From positions 1 to 55,610 of the forward strand of contig JAQYTJ010000010.1 of NCBI GenBank assembly GCA_028724885.1: a stretch of DNA of 55,610 nucleotides. The letters run 5' to 3'. The position numbers were made by a program, and so were the translations under genes. The notes below the pieces were generated by a model that saw only the letters and a program-made list of their open reading frames with translations, was not told the origin of the DNA and made no database searches. Origin of the DNA: Bacteroidales bacterium (GTDB lineage: Bacteria; Bacteroidota; Bacteroidia; Bacteroidales; UBA932). The stretch's first letter is position 1, and each line of letters opens with the position of its first letter. Shown here in pieces: positions 8,434 to 18,300 of the stretch.

Positions 8434-9199
8434 TTCCTTGGCTTTTGAATAGTAAACAAATATAAGCAAAAAGTTCCATATTAGTATGGGAATTGACTTC
8501 CCAGTCATCGCTCAATTCCTCGGCTATGCCAGGGCTCTCCCCACATATGTCTACTCCTATCACCCTTACTTTCTCGAATATCTGTCTTATCCAACTCTCA
8601 AGCATCTGGAGGGTCATCGTCCCTTGATCCCAGTCAGTCCTAGCCCATTCGGTGTCCAGAACGTCCTTATCTATGCTGACATAGACAGGCAGGCCAAGGT
8701 CGAAGAACGGCATGGCAACCGCCAGAGCATCGTTGGTGATATGGCGCTCGTCTATTAGCCAGACCCTGCCTGCCGCCATGAGAGCCTCTTTAGCAAGGTC
8801 TGGAGTGGAGCCAGCTATGAGAATCTTCCTTGAATAAGGGTTGTCCATCACTGTCCTCACCCAGCCGCCACAACTCAGGAAGCCTGGAAACTCGGGATTC
8901 TGCATGTCTGGATGGTGGTCGAATAATATGAGGTTGAAAGGCTCTCTAATTCTATCTGTCCAGAATTTAGTAATATAGTGATAGTCGCCACTATCAATAA
9001 AATGCACGCCATCGGCTCCTTCTGGCAAAACAGCTGCCATTCGGGACTTTATCTGAACCTCGGCGGACGAGTCGCAATAGCAAGAACAGCCCTCAATGTC
9101 AGTACAGTCTATTATAATTCCAGGAGGCATATTCATACAAGAATATACCCCCGAAAGGTTCATGATGACATTCCTAACATCTTGGGCTTCAAGACTCAT
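8426..9199 (-). CDS. Arginase/agmatinase-fold (ureohydrolase) family protein
   Basis: 257 residues, shorter than classical arginases (about 300). Two manganese-binding motifs are intact: LFDHHPDMQ (D-x-H-x-D, about residues 90-98) and SIDKDVLD (S-x-D-x-D-x-x-D, about 174-181). The usual GGDHS motif is replaced by SGDYHY, so the site is divergent though a histidine is nearby. Family members hydrolyse guanidino compounds such as arginine, agmatine or formiminoglutamate, and a few act on peptides. The substrate is not predictable. The start ATG overlaps the TGA of the upstream leucine-rich-repeat gene (ATGA) and its end overlaps the SUMF1 gene, so all three are translationally coupled. Confidence 0.8.
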   Translation of the reverse strand: MSLEAQDVRNVIMNLSGVYSCMNMPPGIIIDCTDIEGCSCYCDSSAEVQIKSRMAAVLPEGADGVHFIDSGDYHYITKFWTDRIREPFNLILFDHHPDMQNPEFPGFLSCGGWVRTVMDNPYSRKILIAGSTPDLAKEALMAAGRVWLIDERHITNDALAVAMPFFDLGLPVYVSIDKDVLDTEWARTDWDQGTMTLQMLESWIRQIFEKVRVIGVDICGESPGIAEELSDDWEVNSHTNMELFAYICLLFKSQGNE

Positions 9200-9897
9200 T
9201 TAACATTCGTAATTTTCTTAACTAGGGCAGGCGGCAGCATGTCAGCTATTCTCTGCCTTGCCGATGGATCCACGAATATGGTGTTCAAAGACTTCGCACC
9301 CATGAAAGCATTACTACCAATGAATTCTAGGGAGGACGGCAAATATATTTCCGTCAAGGACTCGCAATAGTAAAAAGAATCCGCCCCTATTGCCTTCAGG
9401 CTTTTGTTCAAGCGTACTTTCGAAAGCTCGAAGCATTCAGCGAAAGCTCCATCCCCGATGACAAGCGTCGCTGCAGGAAGGGCTATGCGCCGCAGCTGCC
9501 AGCAGCCGAAAAAAGCATCCTCGCCAATCACCCTCAATGATTTTGGCAGACGGATGCTTTTCATCCATCCGCACTCCCTGAATGCGGCAGCTCCGATGTG
9601 AGTCACGCTCGATGGCAAGAAGATTTTGTCTAGGTAAGAAACTCTCTCGTCTTCAGGAATACGCTCCCCGATTCTCCGATCCTCAGACATGTAGTCCTGA
9701 AAAGAGAAAGCCTCATCGCAGATTACCTGCGTGCCTTCTTTTACATGAACGGTTCCAGGAAAGTTGTACGCCTCCAGAAGTTTCGAGCCATCGACAGAAT
9801 AATTACAGCAGTTCTCATCGTCCCACACGTCGGCTCTCCTTTCTTTTTCAGAAGGAGCCGTGCTTAAAGATAGCAATTGTTTCCAGTCATCAGACAT
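9196..9897 (-). CDS. BspA-type leucine-rich-repeat protein
   Basis: 233 residues. After an 80-residue N-terminal part come about five repeats of 23 residues of the LRR_5 (BspA/Treponema) type, for example 'LPKSLRVIGEDAFFGCWQL' and 'LPSSLEFIGSNAFMGAKSL' (about 110-225). These usually form a curved binding surface. Unlike most BspA proteins it has no signal peptide or lipobox and begins MSDDWKQLLSLST, so it should stay in the cytoplasm. It lies 4 bp after the unknown gene upstream and overlaps the arginase-like gene by 4 bp. A role in binding a partner of that enzyme is a guess from context. Confidence 0.8.
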   Translation of the reverse strand: MSDDWKQLLSLSTAPSEKERRADVWDDENCCNYSVDGSKLLEAYNFPGTVHVKEGTQVICDEAFSFQDYMSEDRRIGERIPEDERVSYLDKIFLPSSVTHIGAAAFRECGWMKSIRLPKSLRVIGEDAFFGCWQLRRIALPAATLVIGDGAFAECFELSKVRLNKSLKAIGADSFYYCESLTEIYLPSSLEFIGSNAFMGAKSLNTIFVDPSARQRIADMLPPALVKKITNVK

Positions 9898-9901
9898 AAC
9901 T

Positions 9902-10375
9902 TCAGAAATTCTTAAAGAAATCCAAGTCTTTCTTCAGCATAATCTTCGGGTCCATCAGAGCCACTTTCTGAAACAGCTTATACTGATTAACCTTTGACAG
10001 GTATACCTTGCTTTCGTGCTTCCCTTTACGCCACCATTTGTAGAAGCCAACGGGATCGTTCTCGAAAGGGATTTTCGCCAATATGTCTGAATCGAAGCCG
10101 GGGAAATCAATTGTAACGTTCAGTCCCATGAACCTCCGATAATACTCCTGGTCAGCCCTGCGTAACTTGCTCATCAGAGGAGCGTAAATCTCGATCTGAT
10201 CCACCTGAAGGGTTTTGTCTTTCACAATCATCTTGTGTATGCGCACAGGGTCGTAATTCAGCCACGCACCCAGCTTGAGGGTCTTAAGACCTTCATCCGT
10301 CTGCAAGGTCAGCTCATCCATGGAAAGATACACCTTCTCTGGGTCGAGCGGATATTCGGAATGTGCTTCTGGCAT
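9902..10375 (-). CDS. Unknown protein, first gene of the arginase/SUMF1 unit
   Basis: 157 residues if started at MPEAHSEYPLDPEKVY; not recognised. The frame extends 19 codons upstream, but a good TTTG-N21-TACTTTTG promoter (10401-10433) lies inside that extension, so the inner ATG is preferred. The protein has no signal peptide or membrane segment. It is rich in Asp, Lys and aromatics, with FYKWWRKGKHESKVYL near the C-terminus. The segment 'VYLSMDELTLQTDEGLKTLKLG' looks like beta strands. It heads the run with the leucine-rich-repeat, arginase-like and SUMF1 genes. Confidence 0.65.
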   Translation of the reverse strand: MPEAHSEYPLDPEKVYLSMDELTLQTDEGLKTLKLGAWLNYDPVRIHKMIVKDKTLQVDQIEIYAPLMSKLRRADQEYYRRFMGLNVTIDFPGFDSDILAKIPFENDPVGFYKWWRKGKHESKVYLSKVNQYKLFQKVALMDPKIMLKKDLDFFKNF

Positions 10376-10400
10376 TGCGTACAATTGGCTATAACTACTA

Positions 10401-10433
10401 CAAAAGTACGCAATTTTTTGGAAGAAAACCAAA
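10401..10433 (-). promoter_or_regulatory. Promoter of the four-gene unit, TTTG-N21-TACTTTTG
   Basis: On the minus strand TACTTTTG (plus 10401-10408) matches TAnnTTTG, with TTTG (plus 10430-10433) 21 nt upstream. It sits in the short gap after htpG and separates the unit from htpG transcription. It also decides the start of the first gene at 10375. Confidence 0.65.
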
Positions 10434-10434
10434 T

Positions 10435-12477
10435 TTACTTGCTCAGATAAGCCTCCTTTACGACTTTTTGGCTCCTGTCAATAAAATCTGCAAGGGCCTT
10501 CCCTTTCAGCATTCCGTTGGAAAGGAGGGCAAGATCGGCAATTTGCTTCAGGACATCATCTTTCCTCGCAAGGTCTTCCAGCGCCGCTTTGTGAGCAGTT
10601 TTCTTCTCGTCAGCAGCCTTTCGGGCATCCTCCGCAGTCTTTTTCTCTTCCTCGGTTGCATCTTTCTTCACCTCCGGAATCTCGACATCTTTAGGGTCAA
10701 GGGCTGGCACCTCAGCTTTTTCCTTGTTCCAAAGCTGGGCGATGAGCGGGTTCTCCATATTGACAACAATATTGTAGGAAGGTTTTACTTCACCATAGAA
10801 GTTGAGGCCTCCGCCAAGCGCGCTCATCTCTCTCCAGCGACGCATGAACTCGCTCTGGGTGATGAGGATAGGGGCAGCATTCTCGCCCAAGTTATCCGGC
10901 TGGACGTAATATTCATTTTCGTCAGGCAGCACAGCCTTGAACATGGTATTCAAGTCCTCCTTGTCTAAGTCTGCCATCTGAGGCTTCGGCTTGTCTTCCT
11001 TCACGATAAGATTATCGGCATAATCGGAGTCGACTCTTGCGAAACGGCTATCAGGAAGCTTCTGCTCCAGCATATTCACATAATGAGCATCAAGCTCGCA
11101 GTCCATCAGCAGCACGTCGTAGCCCTTATTCTTTGCCGCCTCTATGTAGGAATATTGCTCATTCACGTTAGTGGCATAGAGATAAACCACCTTCTTGTCT
11201 TTGTCGGTCTGCTCCCCTTCTATCGCCTTGCGGTAATCGTCAAATGCGAAATATTTTCCATCAGTGTTCTTAAAAAGGGCGAACTTTAAAGCCCTTTCGC
11301 AGAACTTCTCGTCGCTCAGCATTCCATATTCGATGAACAGCTTCAAATTATCCCATTTCTCTTCCCATGACTTGCGCTCATTCTTGAATATTTCCTCCAG
11401 CCTGTCAGCCACTTTCTTAGTGATGTAGGAAGATATCTTCTTCACGTTCTCATCGTTCTGCAGGTAACTTCTGGACACGTTCAGAGGAATGTCAGGGGAA
11501 TCAATCACGCCGTGCAGAAGAGTCATGAAGTCAGGCACTATGTTATCCACGTGGTCGGTAACGAACATCTGGTTGCAATAGAGCTGGATATTATTCCTCT
11601 CGATGGCAACCCTGTCTTTGATTTTAGGGAAATATAGGATTCCGGTCAGATTAAAAGGATAGTCTACGTTCAAATGAATATAGAACAGAGGTTCTTCCTT
11701 CATAGGATATAGAGTCCTGTAGAACTTTATGTAGTCCTCTTCTTTCAGTTCTGATGGCTTGCGAATCCAAAGCGGCTCAACGTCATTTATGATGTTGTCC
11801 TTATCGGTGTCCACATATTTACCGTCTTTCCACTCCTGCTGCTTGCCATAGACGATCGGGACGGGCATGAATTTGCAATATTTCTTCAGCAATTGCTCTA
11901 TCTTGCCTTTCGTGCCATAATCCTTGGCTGAGTCGTCATCGAAATAAAGTGTAACAACAGTACCCCTATCGGCCTTGTCGCAATGCTTCATCTCGTACTC
12001 AGGGTTGCCATCGCATGACCACATGACAGCCTTCGAGCCTTCTTTCCAAGAGAGAGTTTCTATTGTCACCTTCTTGGACACCATGAACGCGGAGTAGAAC
12101 CCGAGCCCGAAATGTCCTATGATATTCTGATCCTTATATTTCTCAAGGAATTCGCCTGCAGAGGAAAATGCAATCTGGTTGATGTACTTGTCAACTTCTT
12201 CCTCCGTCATTCCGATGCCGTTATCTATCATTTTCAGGGTTTTCGCATCCTCATCTAGCTCAATCCTGACCTTAAGGTCTCCCGTCTCGCCTTTAAATTC
12301 CCCGCTGGAGGCAATCGCTTTCATCTTCTGCGAGGCATCTACGGCGTTTGCCACGATCTCCCGCAGGAATATCTCATGGTCTGAATACAGGAACTGCTTG
12401 ATTACAGGGAAAATATTCTCTGTGGTTACACCTATGCGTCCCTTCTCTAGGGTTTCATTATCTTTCTTCTCTGCCAT
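10435..12477 (-). CDS. htpG: Molecular chaperone HtpG (Hsp90)
   Basis: 680 residues, typical length for Bacteroidota HtpG. The N-terminal GHKL ATPase is clear: EIFLREIVANAVDASQK (helix with the Mg-binding Asn), DNGIGM and GHFGLGFYSAFMVS. The middle domain includes LNVSRSYLQNDENVKKISSYI with the catalytic-loop arginine. The C-terminal part carries a lysine- and glutamate-rich stretch (about residues 590-640) before the dimerisation end. It refolds client proteins in the cytoplasm with ATP. It appears monocistronic: 111 bp separate it from the acyl-CoA synthetase gene upstream, and the next unit has its own promoter. Confidence 0.97.
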   Translation of the reverse strand: MAEKKDNETLEKGRIGVTTENIFPVIKQFLYSDHEIFLREIVANAVDASQKMKAIASSGEFKGETGDLKVRIELDEDAKTLKMIDNGIGMTEEEVDKYINQIAFSSAGEFLEKYKDQNIIGHFGLGFYSAFMVSKKVTIETLSWKEGSKAVMWSCDGNPEYEMKHCDKADRGTVVTLYFDDDSAKDYGTKGKIEQLLKKYCKFMPVPIVYGKQQEWKDGKYVDTDKDNIINDVEPLWIRKPSELKEEDYIKFYRTLYPMKEEPLFYIHLNVDYPFNLTGILYFPKIKDRVAIERNNIQLYCNQMFVTDHVDNIVPDFMTLLHGVIDSPDIPLNVSRSYLQNDENVKKISSYITKKVADRLEEIFKNERKSWEEKWDNLKLFIEYGMLSDEKFCERALKFALFKNTDGKYFAFDDYRKAIEGEQTDKDKKVVYLYATNVNEQYSYIEAAKNKGYDVLLMDCELDAHYVNMLEQKLPDSRFARVDSDYADNLIVKEDKPKPQMADLDKEDLNTMFKAVLPDENEYYVQPDNLGENAAPILITQSEFMRRWREMSALGGGLNFYGEVKPSYNIVVNMENPLIAQLWNKEKAEVPALDPKDVEIPEVKKDATEEEKKTAEDARKAADEKKTAHKAALEDLARKDDVLKQIADLALLSNGMLKGKALADFIDRSQKVVKEAYLSK

Positions 12478-12515
12478 ATCTAAATATTTTTGTCATTTCT
12501 CCTAACTAGAAATCC

Positions 12516-12529
12516 TTGGCACCAGCCAA
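12516..12529. repeat. Small hairpin upstream of htpG
   Basis: TTGGC-ACCA-GCCAA is a perfect 5-bp stem with a 4-nt loop, about 40 nt before the htpG start codon and probably inside its leader. It could influence heat-shock translation, but it is short. Confidence 0.35.
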
Positions 12530-12574
12530 AACATATGGCATCGAAGTCAAATTGTGTTCCAGTCCTGAATATGC

Positions 12575-12587
12575 TGACAAATTGTCA
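12575..12587. repeat. Palindrome TGACA-AAT-TGTCA upstream of htpG
   Basis: A perfect 5+3+5 inverted repeat lies directly after the stop of the acyl-CoA synthetase gene. The core CAAATTGT recurs at 12549-12556, 29 bp away. It could be an operator for htpG or part of its promoter; no known regulator motif was recognised. Confidence 0.35.
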
Positions 12588-12588
12588 T

Positions 12589-14232
12589 TTATTTGTACAG
12601 GAAACGCTTGATGGACATCTTAGGAGTCTTCTCGAATGGTTTGTCCACGATTTCCACATTTGATACTTGGCTGTAATTAGGCAAACGCTTGTTTACTGCA
12701 GACTGAATCCTCTGCGGAAGATCCGAGATGTCTTCCAGCGTCAATCCATCTTTCTTCACGGCTTCCTCATTAAGGTACACCAGCGCGACAAGATGCGAAG
12801 ACCTATCTACTACCAGCGACTCTGCGACATATTTCAGGTTATCCAGTTCTGCCTCAACTTCTTCCGGGTAAACATTCTGCCCATTTGCGGTAAGGATCAT
12901 CGACTTTATACGCCCTTTGATGAACAAGTTGCCATGCTCGTCGAACAGCCCAAGGTCACCCGTCCTCAAATAGCCGTCGTCTGTGAAAGCGTTCTCGGAA
13001 GCCTCCGGATTCTTATAGTAGCCAATGCAGATATTATCTCCTTTTGCCTGAATTTCGCCAACGATGTGCAGAGGATCATCAGAGTCAATTCTCACGGTAG
13101 CGCAATCCACAGGCTTCCCGCAAGAGCCTGCGACATATTTATCGCTCGACTCGTACGCCAGCAGCGGCGTCGCTTCTGTCATCCCATAGCCTACCAGATA
13201 AGGCAATTTGATTCTCTTGAACCATTTCTCTATCTCTGGATTAACCGGCGCTCCTCCAAGAATGAACTCTATCACATTGCCACCGAAAGCCTCTTCCAGG
13301 CCAGTGCAAATTTTCTTGAATATGACATTCCTTATACCAGGTATAGCGCATAGCACTTTCATCAAAGGCTTGTCCAGGACGGGCTTGATTTTCGCTTTGA
13401 ATATCTTTTCCATCACCAGAGGGACTGTTATAAGCAGATAAGGCTTCACTCTGTGGAAGGCATCAATCAACGTCGTAGGCGTAGGCGCTTTTGCCAGCCA
13501 ATAAATAGCAGCGCCGTTGCAGAGAGGATAAATGAATTCTATCACAAGCCCGTACATGTGTGCCATAGGCAGCATTGAGACCATTTTGAAAGTGTCATTC
13601 GCCGGTCTGTGCTTCTGGCTGAACTCTATGGTCGCAGAAAAATTCCTGTACGTGAGCATGACGCCTTTCGGATTCCCCGTTGAGCCTGAAGTGTAGCTTA
13701 TGACCGCAAGGTCATCCAAATTATCAGTCGGGTAAACTACGTCTTCCGGAGAGAAACCGTCCGGATACTTTTCCTCCATTACATTGTTGATGCTGGACCA
13801 GAATTCTGCCACGCCCTGGATGTCGCAATATAATATATTAAGGTCGTCCAGATTCACCACCAGCCTTATCTTTAAAAGATTCTCCCTAGGGAGCTGATTC
13901 CATTTGTCGCCATTTATAAAGAGAGCCACGCTGTCGGAATGGTCAATCAGCCTCGCCACGCCGTCCGGGGTGAAGTCAGCAAGAAGAGGAACCACTACTG
14001 CTTCATATGTGTTGATAGCCAGATAGGACACGCCCAATCTTGCGCTGTTCTTCGCCCATAGAGCAATGTGGTCGCCTTTCTTGAATCCTGCCTTCTCGAA
14101 TAGCAGATGAAATTTCTCTATAAGAGTAGCCATCTGACCATACGTGAATGACTCTCCATCCAGTGTATTCAAAGCGGATTTATTCCAATAATTTCTCGTG
14201 GCATTCTGAAGCCTCGCTAGATAATGCTGCAT
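12589..14232 (-). CDS. Long-chain fatty acyl-CoA synthetase (AMP-binding)
   Basis: 547 residues of the ANL adenylating family. The phosphate-binding loop is SYTSGSTGNPKGVML (about 175-189), the adenine motif is YLVGYGMTEATPL (about 354-366), and DDGYLRTGDLG (about 428-438) plus KGRIKSMIL precede the C-terminal lysine region ending KTPKMSIKRFLYK. It activates fatty acids with ATP and CoA at the inner face of the membrane. The start at 14232 has a promoter (14272-14301) and an AAAGGAG Shine-Dalgarno-like stretch about 17 nt upstream. A paralogue lies at 52147-53841. Confidence 0.9.
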   Translation of the reverse strand: MQHYLARLQNATRNYWNKSALNTLDGESFTYGQMATLIEKFHLLFEKAGFKKGDHIALWAKNSARLGVSYLAINTYEAVVVPLLADFTPDGVARLIDHSDSVALFINGDKWNQLPRENLLKIRLVVNLDDLNILYCDIQGVAEFWSSINNVMEEKYPDGFSPEDVVYPTDNLDDLAVISYTSGSTGNPKGVMLTYRNFSATIEFSQKHRPANDTFKMVSMLPMAHMYGLVIEFIYPLCNGAAIYWLAKAPTPTTLIDAFHRVKPYLLITVPLVMEKIFKAKIKPVLDKPLMKVLCAIPGIRNVIFKKICTGLEEAFGGNVIEFILGGAPVNPEIEKWFKRIKLPYLVGYGMTEATPLLAYESSDKYVAGSCGKPVDCATVRIDSDDPLHIVGEIQAKGDNICIGYYKNPEASENAFTDDGYLRTGDLGLFDEHGNLFIKGRIKSMILTANGQNVYPEEVEAELDNLKYVAESLVVDRSSHLVALVYLNEEAVKKDGLTLEDISDLPQRIQSAVNKRLPNYSQVSNVEIVDKPFEKTPKMSIKRFLYK

Positions 14233-14271
14233 ATATTAAATCGTTAACTCCTTTGGTAATTTTGTCGAATA

Positions 14272-14301
14272 CAAAATTAAAGTTTTGGATTTAAAAACAA
14301 A
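14272..14301 (-). promoter_or_regulatory. Promoter of the acyl-CoA synthetase gene, TTTG-N18-TAATTTTG
   Basis: On the minus strand TAATTTTG (plus 14272-14279) matches the -7 consensus and TTTG (plus 14298-14301) stands 18 nt upstream, close to the usual 19-21. The leader would be about 35 nt. Confidence 0.6.
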
Positions 14302-14314
14302 TTACATTTTGTGC

Positions 14315-14322
14315 TATATTTG
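14315..14322 (+). promoter_or_regulatory. -7 element TATATTTG of the HAD hydrolase gene
   Basis: A perfect TAnnTTTG match about 48 bp before the preferred start codon, arranged back to back with the acyl-CoA synthetase promoter. No clear -33 TTTG was found at the expected spacing. Confidence 0.5.
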
Positions 14323-14369
14323 TAAAAACATCGTATATACCGCGAATGCGGCAAATAAGTGGCGGAATA

Positions 14370-15203
14370 ATGAGTAAAAGACCAATCGTTGCCCTGATTT
14401 ACGACTTTGATGGAACCCTATCCCCTGGAAACATGCAGGAATTTGGTTTCATCCAAGCCGTAGGGAAGACCCCTCAGGAATTCTGGAAGATGAGCGACGG
14501 ACTGGCTGCAGGACAAGATGCCAGTAATGTGCTTTCTTACATGAAAATGATGTATGACGAAGCGAAGAAAAACGGGATCACCCTGCGAAAAGAGAATTTC
14601 AGGCAATTCGGACAGCATATCCAGTTGTTCAAAGGCGTGAAGGAATGGTTCAAGCTGATAAATGAATATGGCAATGTGCATGGGGTGCAGATCGAACACT
14701 ACATTAATTCCTCAGGACTCAAGGAAATCATCGAAGGCTCCCCTATCGCCGGAGAGTTCAAGCACATATTCGCTTGTACATATTTATATAATGGAAAGGG
14801 CGAGGCTGAGTGGCCTGGGATAGCTGTAGATTATACCGCCAAGACGCAATATATCTTCAAAATCAACAAAGGCATTTTCTCGGCGCACGACAATACCAAG
14901 GTCAACGAAAGCATAGACGAGGACAAAAAACGCATCCCCTACCAGCAAATGATATATTTCGGGGATGGAGAGACTGACATCCCTTGCATGAAAATCGTGA
15001 CTATGTTCGGTGGGCATTCCTTAGCCGTCTTCGATCCCGACAACCCTGTGAAAAAGCCTTTCGCCGACAAACTCAAGAGGCAGGGCCGCGTGAACTTCGT
15101 AACACCTGCCGTGTACACCAAGGACAGCCGCACCTACAGGGTAGTCTGCGCCATCATAGACAAAATCAAGGCAGACTGGGATCTCAGGCAGCTGGAAAAG
15201 TAG
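14370..15203 (+). CDS. HAD-superfamily hydrolase (phosphatase)
   Basis: 277 residues from MSKRPIVALIYDFDG; an ATG 24 nt upstream is also possible but adds eight non-conserved residues. Motif I is YDFDGTLSP with the nucleophilic Asp and the acid/base Asp two residues on. Motif II is the Ser in EHYINSSGL. Motif IV is IYFGDGETDIPCMK, which binds Mg. The large helical cap between motifs I and II fits a C1-type HAD phosphatase. It probably removes phosphate from a small metabolite in the cytoplasm; the substrate is unknown. It is a single gene between divergent transcription and the SusC gene. Confidence 0.85.
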   Translation: MSKRPIVALIYDFDGTLSPGNMQEFGFIQAVGKTPQEFWKMSDGLAAGQDASNVLSYMKMMYDEAKKNGITLRKENFRQFGQHIQLFKGVKEWFKLINEYGNVHGVQIEHYINSSGLKEIIEGSPIAGEFKHIFACTYLYNGKGEAEWPGIAVDYTAKTQYIFKINKGIFSAHDNTKVNESIDEDKKRIPYQQMIYFGDGETDIPCMKIVTMFGGHSLAVFDPDNPVKKPFADKLKRQGRVNFVTPAVYTKDSRTYRVVCAIIDKIKADWDLRQLEK

Positions 15204-15389
15204 ATTTAAAGTCATAATGACCACTACCCATTCGTCATAAAACGTTTTTTCCAATTTTATAATAATAGTAAAACGTGTAATAACTTACGAATAATTAATT
15301 CAGTTAATATAATCAGGCAATTAGAATACTAACCAATGGAAACGTAATTTTCGTAAAAGAAAATAATTCCTAACATAAATCATTTTAGC

Positions 15390-18300
15390 ATGAAAAGTCA
15401 AACTAATTTACTTGCACTTCTGCTGGCTATTGCTACAGTCGGAATCGCTACGCTTCCTTGTGCAGCCGCGACCCCTTCCGAAAGCATGCAGGAACAGAAC
15501 TCGGGCGCAAGCGGGAAAGTCATGAATCAAGACCATCAGCCAGTGGCAGGACTCGGCGTTCTAGTCAAGGGCACGACACAAGGTACCATGACTGACGAGA
15601 ACGGCAACTTCTCCATCGCAAATGTTCGTCCCGGATCGACTCTGCTTTTCTCTGGAATAGGCTACAAGGATCAGGAAGTGACATACAACGGACAACCGAT
15701 GAGCGTCATGGTCGAAGAGTCAACGGAGCTGCTCGAAGAGTCTGTAGTCACTGCCCTCGGAATCAAGAGGGAGCGCAAAGCTCTTGGATACTCCGTGGAC
15801 GACATCAGCGCCTCTGAACTCATGAAGAACAAGACCGCAAATCCCATCAACTCGCTGTCAGGCAAAATCGCTGGTGTCAACGTAACCCAGTCCTCGGGAG
15901 CGGCCGGCGCAGGAACACAGATCATCCTTCGAGGCGGTACTTCCGCATCAGAGAACCGCGACAACCAGCCAATGTTCGTAGTAGATGGGATTATCTACGA
16001 CAACTCGTCCAGGGTTCTCGGCAATACCGCATTTGATGGCATGGGCAATGCCTATACGACAACATCCAACGGAGTCATGGACATCAACCCTGAGGACATC
16101 GAGAACATGTCCATCCTCAAGGGTCCTGCGGCTGCAGCCCTCTACGGATCACGTGCTGCGAACGGTGTCGTCATCATCACGACTAAGAAAGGGAAGGAAG
16201 GCAGCGTGGAGGTGAACCTCAATGCCAAGTACACAGGTTCTTTCGCCTCTTCCCTGCCAGCACACCAAAAAGAGTACAAACGCGGATACCTGCAAGACAT
16301 GTACGACGATGCTGGGAAACACACGGGAACAGTATTCAACGACTTCTCATACAATTCATGGGGTGAAAGGATTGCCGATGGAACTCAGACGTACGACAAC
16401 ATCGAGAACTTCTTCAAAACCGGCAACACCTACGACACGAACTTGAACGTTTCCGGAGGCACGAAGAATGGAAGCTTCTTCCTTTCTGCCTCACGCTACG
16501 ATCAGGCAGGGACCGTTCCAGAGACTGGTTACGACAAGAACACTTTCCGTTTCAACGGCGAACAAAAATTCAAGACCTTAACGTTCACAGCCAATGCAGC
16601 ATATTCGCAGGCGCATACTGACAGGACCCTTACCTCTGGTGGTCTTTTCGGATCTGGCGGAACAGGAGCTCTTGGGGCGGTATATACATGGAGTGCTACT
16701 GATGACATGAAACACTACAAAAACGATGACGGCACCCGCTACAGAATGTTCGGAGACCGTCTAGATCCTTGGGAAGAGAGGGACAACCCTTACTGGATAA
16801 TCAACAAGAACAGCTTCAAGGATTTCACCTCCCGTTTCACTGGGAGCGTCAATGTCCGCGCCGACATTACGAAATGGTGGTTCGTTAACTACCGTATCGG
16901 CCTTGACACATATTATAAGAAGAATGAGAACAAGATTGCGCCAGGCGGAGCCATCCAACAGGTTTGGCAGAAGGGAATGTACTCCGTGGACGATCTCCGC
17001 TACCAATATCTCAGCCACAACATAATGAGCACTTGGACGGGCACTTGGAAAGATTTCCAAGGAAGCCTGATGCTTGGAATGCAGACTGACGACACAAAGA
17101 CCGAAGGAACAAACAAGATGGCTTGGAATTTCTCAGTCCCGAACTTCTTCTCCTTCGCTATCGCTACCAACGACAACAAGAAATTCGAGCACACCAAGTC
17201 CCAGAAACGCCTCGTCGGCATCTTCGGTTCTGTGGATATCGACTGGAGGAACACGATCTTCCTCACCGTCACCGGACGCAATGACTGGACTTCAACCCTT
17301 CCTATAGACAACAGGTCATATTTCTATCCTTCAGTCAGCGGCTCCATTGTCTTCACCCAGTTCCTTAAGGATCAAGAGCTTATGAACGACGACATACTTA
17401 CGTTCGGCAAGATTCGCGCTTCATGGGCCAAAGTGGGAAAAGACACTGGTGCCTACGAAACCAACACCGCCCTCTGGCCAATCGGAACCTATCTTGGCGA
17501 CAAGGTCGGCGTTGCAGCGACATGGACGCGCGGAAATCCTAACCTGAAACCGGAGATGAGCAAGTCTAGCGAATTCGGTCTTGAACTCCAATTTTTCCAC
17601 GGCAGGCTCAAATTCGACGGTGCATATTACACCAATGACTCATACAACCAGATTCTGTCCCCTCGCGGGCCTCAGTCCACTGGATACATTTTCTGCTCGA
17701 TCAACGCAGGAAACGTCTATAACAAGGGCATAGAACTTTCAATATCCGGAACTCCTGTGGAGACGAAAGACTGGGTGTGGGAAACCGGCCTGAACATCGC
17801 AGGCAACCGCGGGACTATGGACAACCTGCCTAAAGGAATGGATGTCATGTACGTTACCGACGTTCAGTACGGCGGAGCCAGGGCAGCTTCTTTCTCAGGC
17901 GGAGACTTCATGGCGATCGCAGGAACTAAATGGACTAGGTTTCAGTACGATCCTAGCAAATACGACGACTACACTGAAAGCGACAAGGAGGAACTGATGG
18001 CGAAAGAACAGGCTGCCGATGGTAAGCTAGTACTAGACGACAACGGGTTTCCTACCGCTACAGACGACTTGTACCAGGTTGGCAACCGTGAGCCGAAGTT
18101 CACGGGCGGATGGAATAATACGCTCACTTGGAAGAACCTAACTTTCAACATGCTGTGGGAGTTCCGCGTAGGTGGGGACGTGTTCAATGGGACAAAGATG
18201 GTCATGACAAACGCTGGAACAAGCCAGTTCTCTGCCGACGTGAGGACACAGTCCCTGACCATCAGCGGCGTAGACAGCAATTGCAACCCTGTTACCCACA

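Noticed and set aside
12478..12500. Short upstream start ATGACAAAAATA after AGGAGAA before htpG
   Set aside because: It is out of frame with htpG (19 nt offset) and gives only a few codons; the htpG start at MAEKKD is conserved.
15204..15389. Terminator or regulatory RNA before the first SusC gene
   Set aside because: Only short stems such as GTCAT/ATGAC and a T run after a 3-4-bp stem are present; not convincing.
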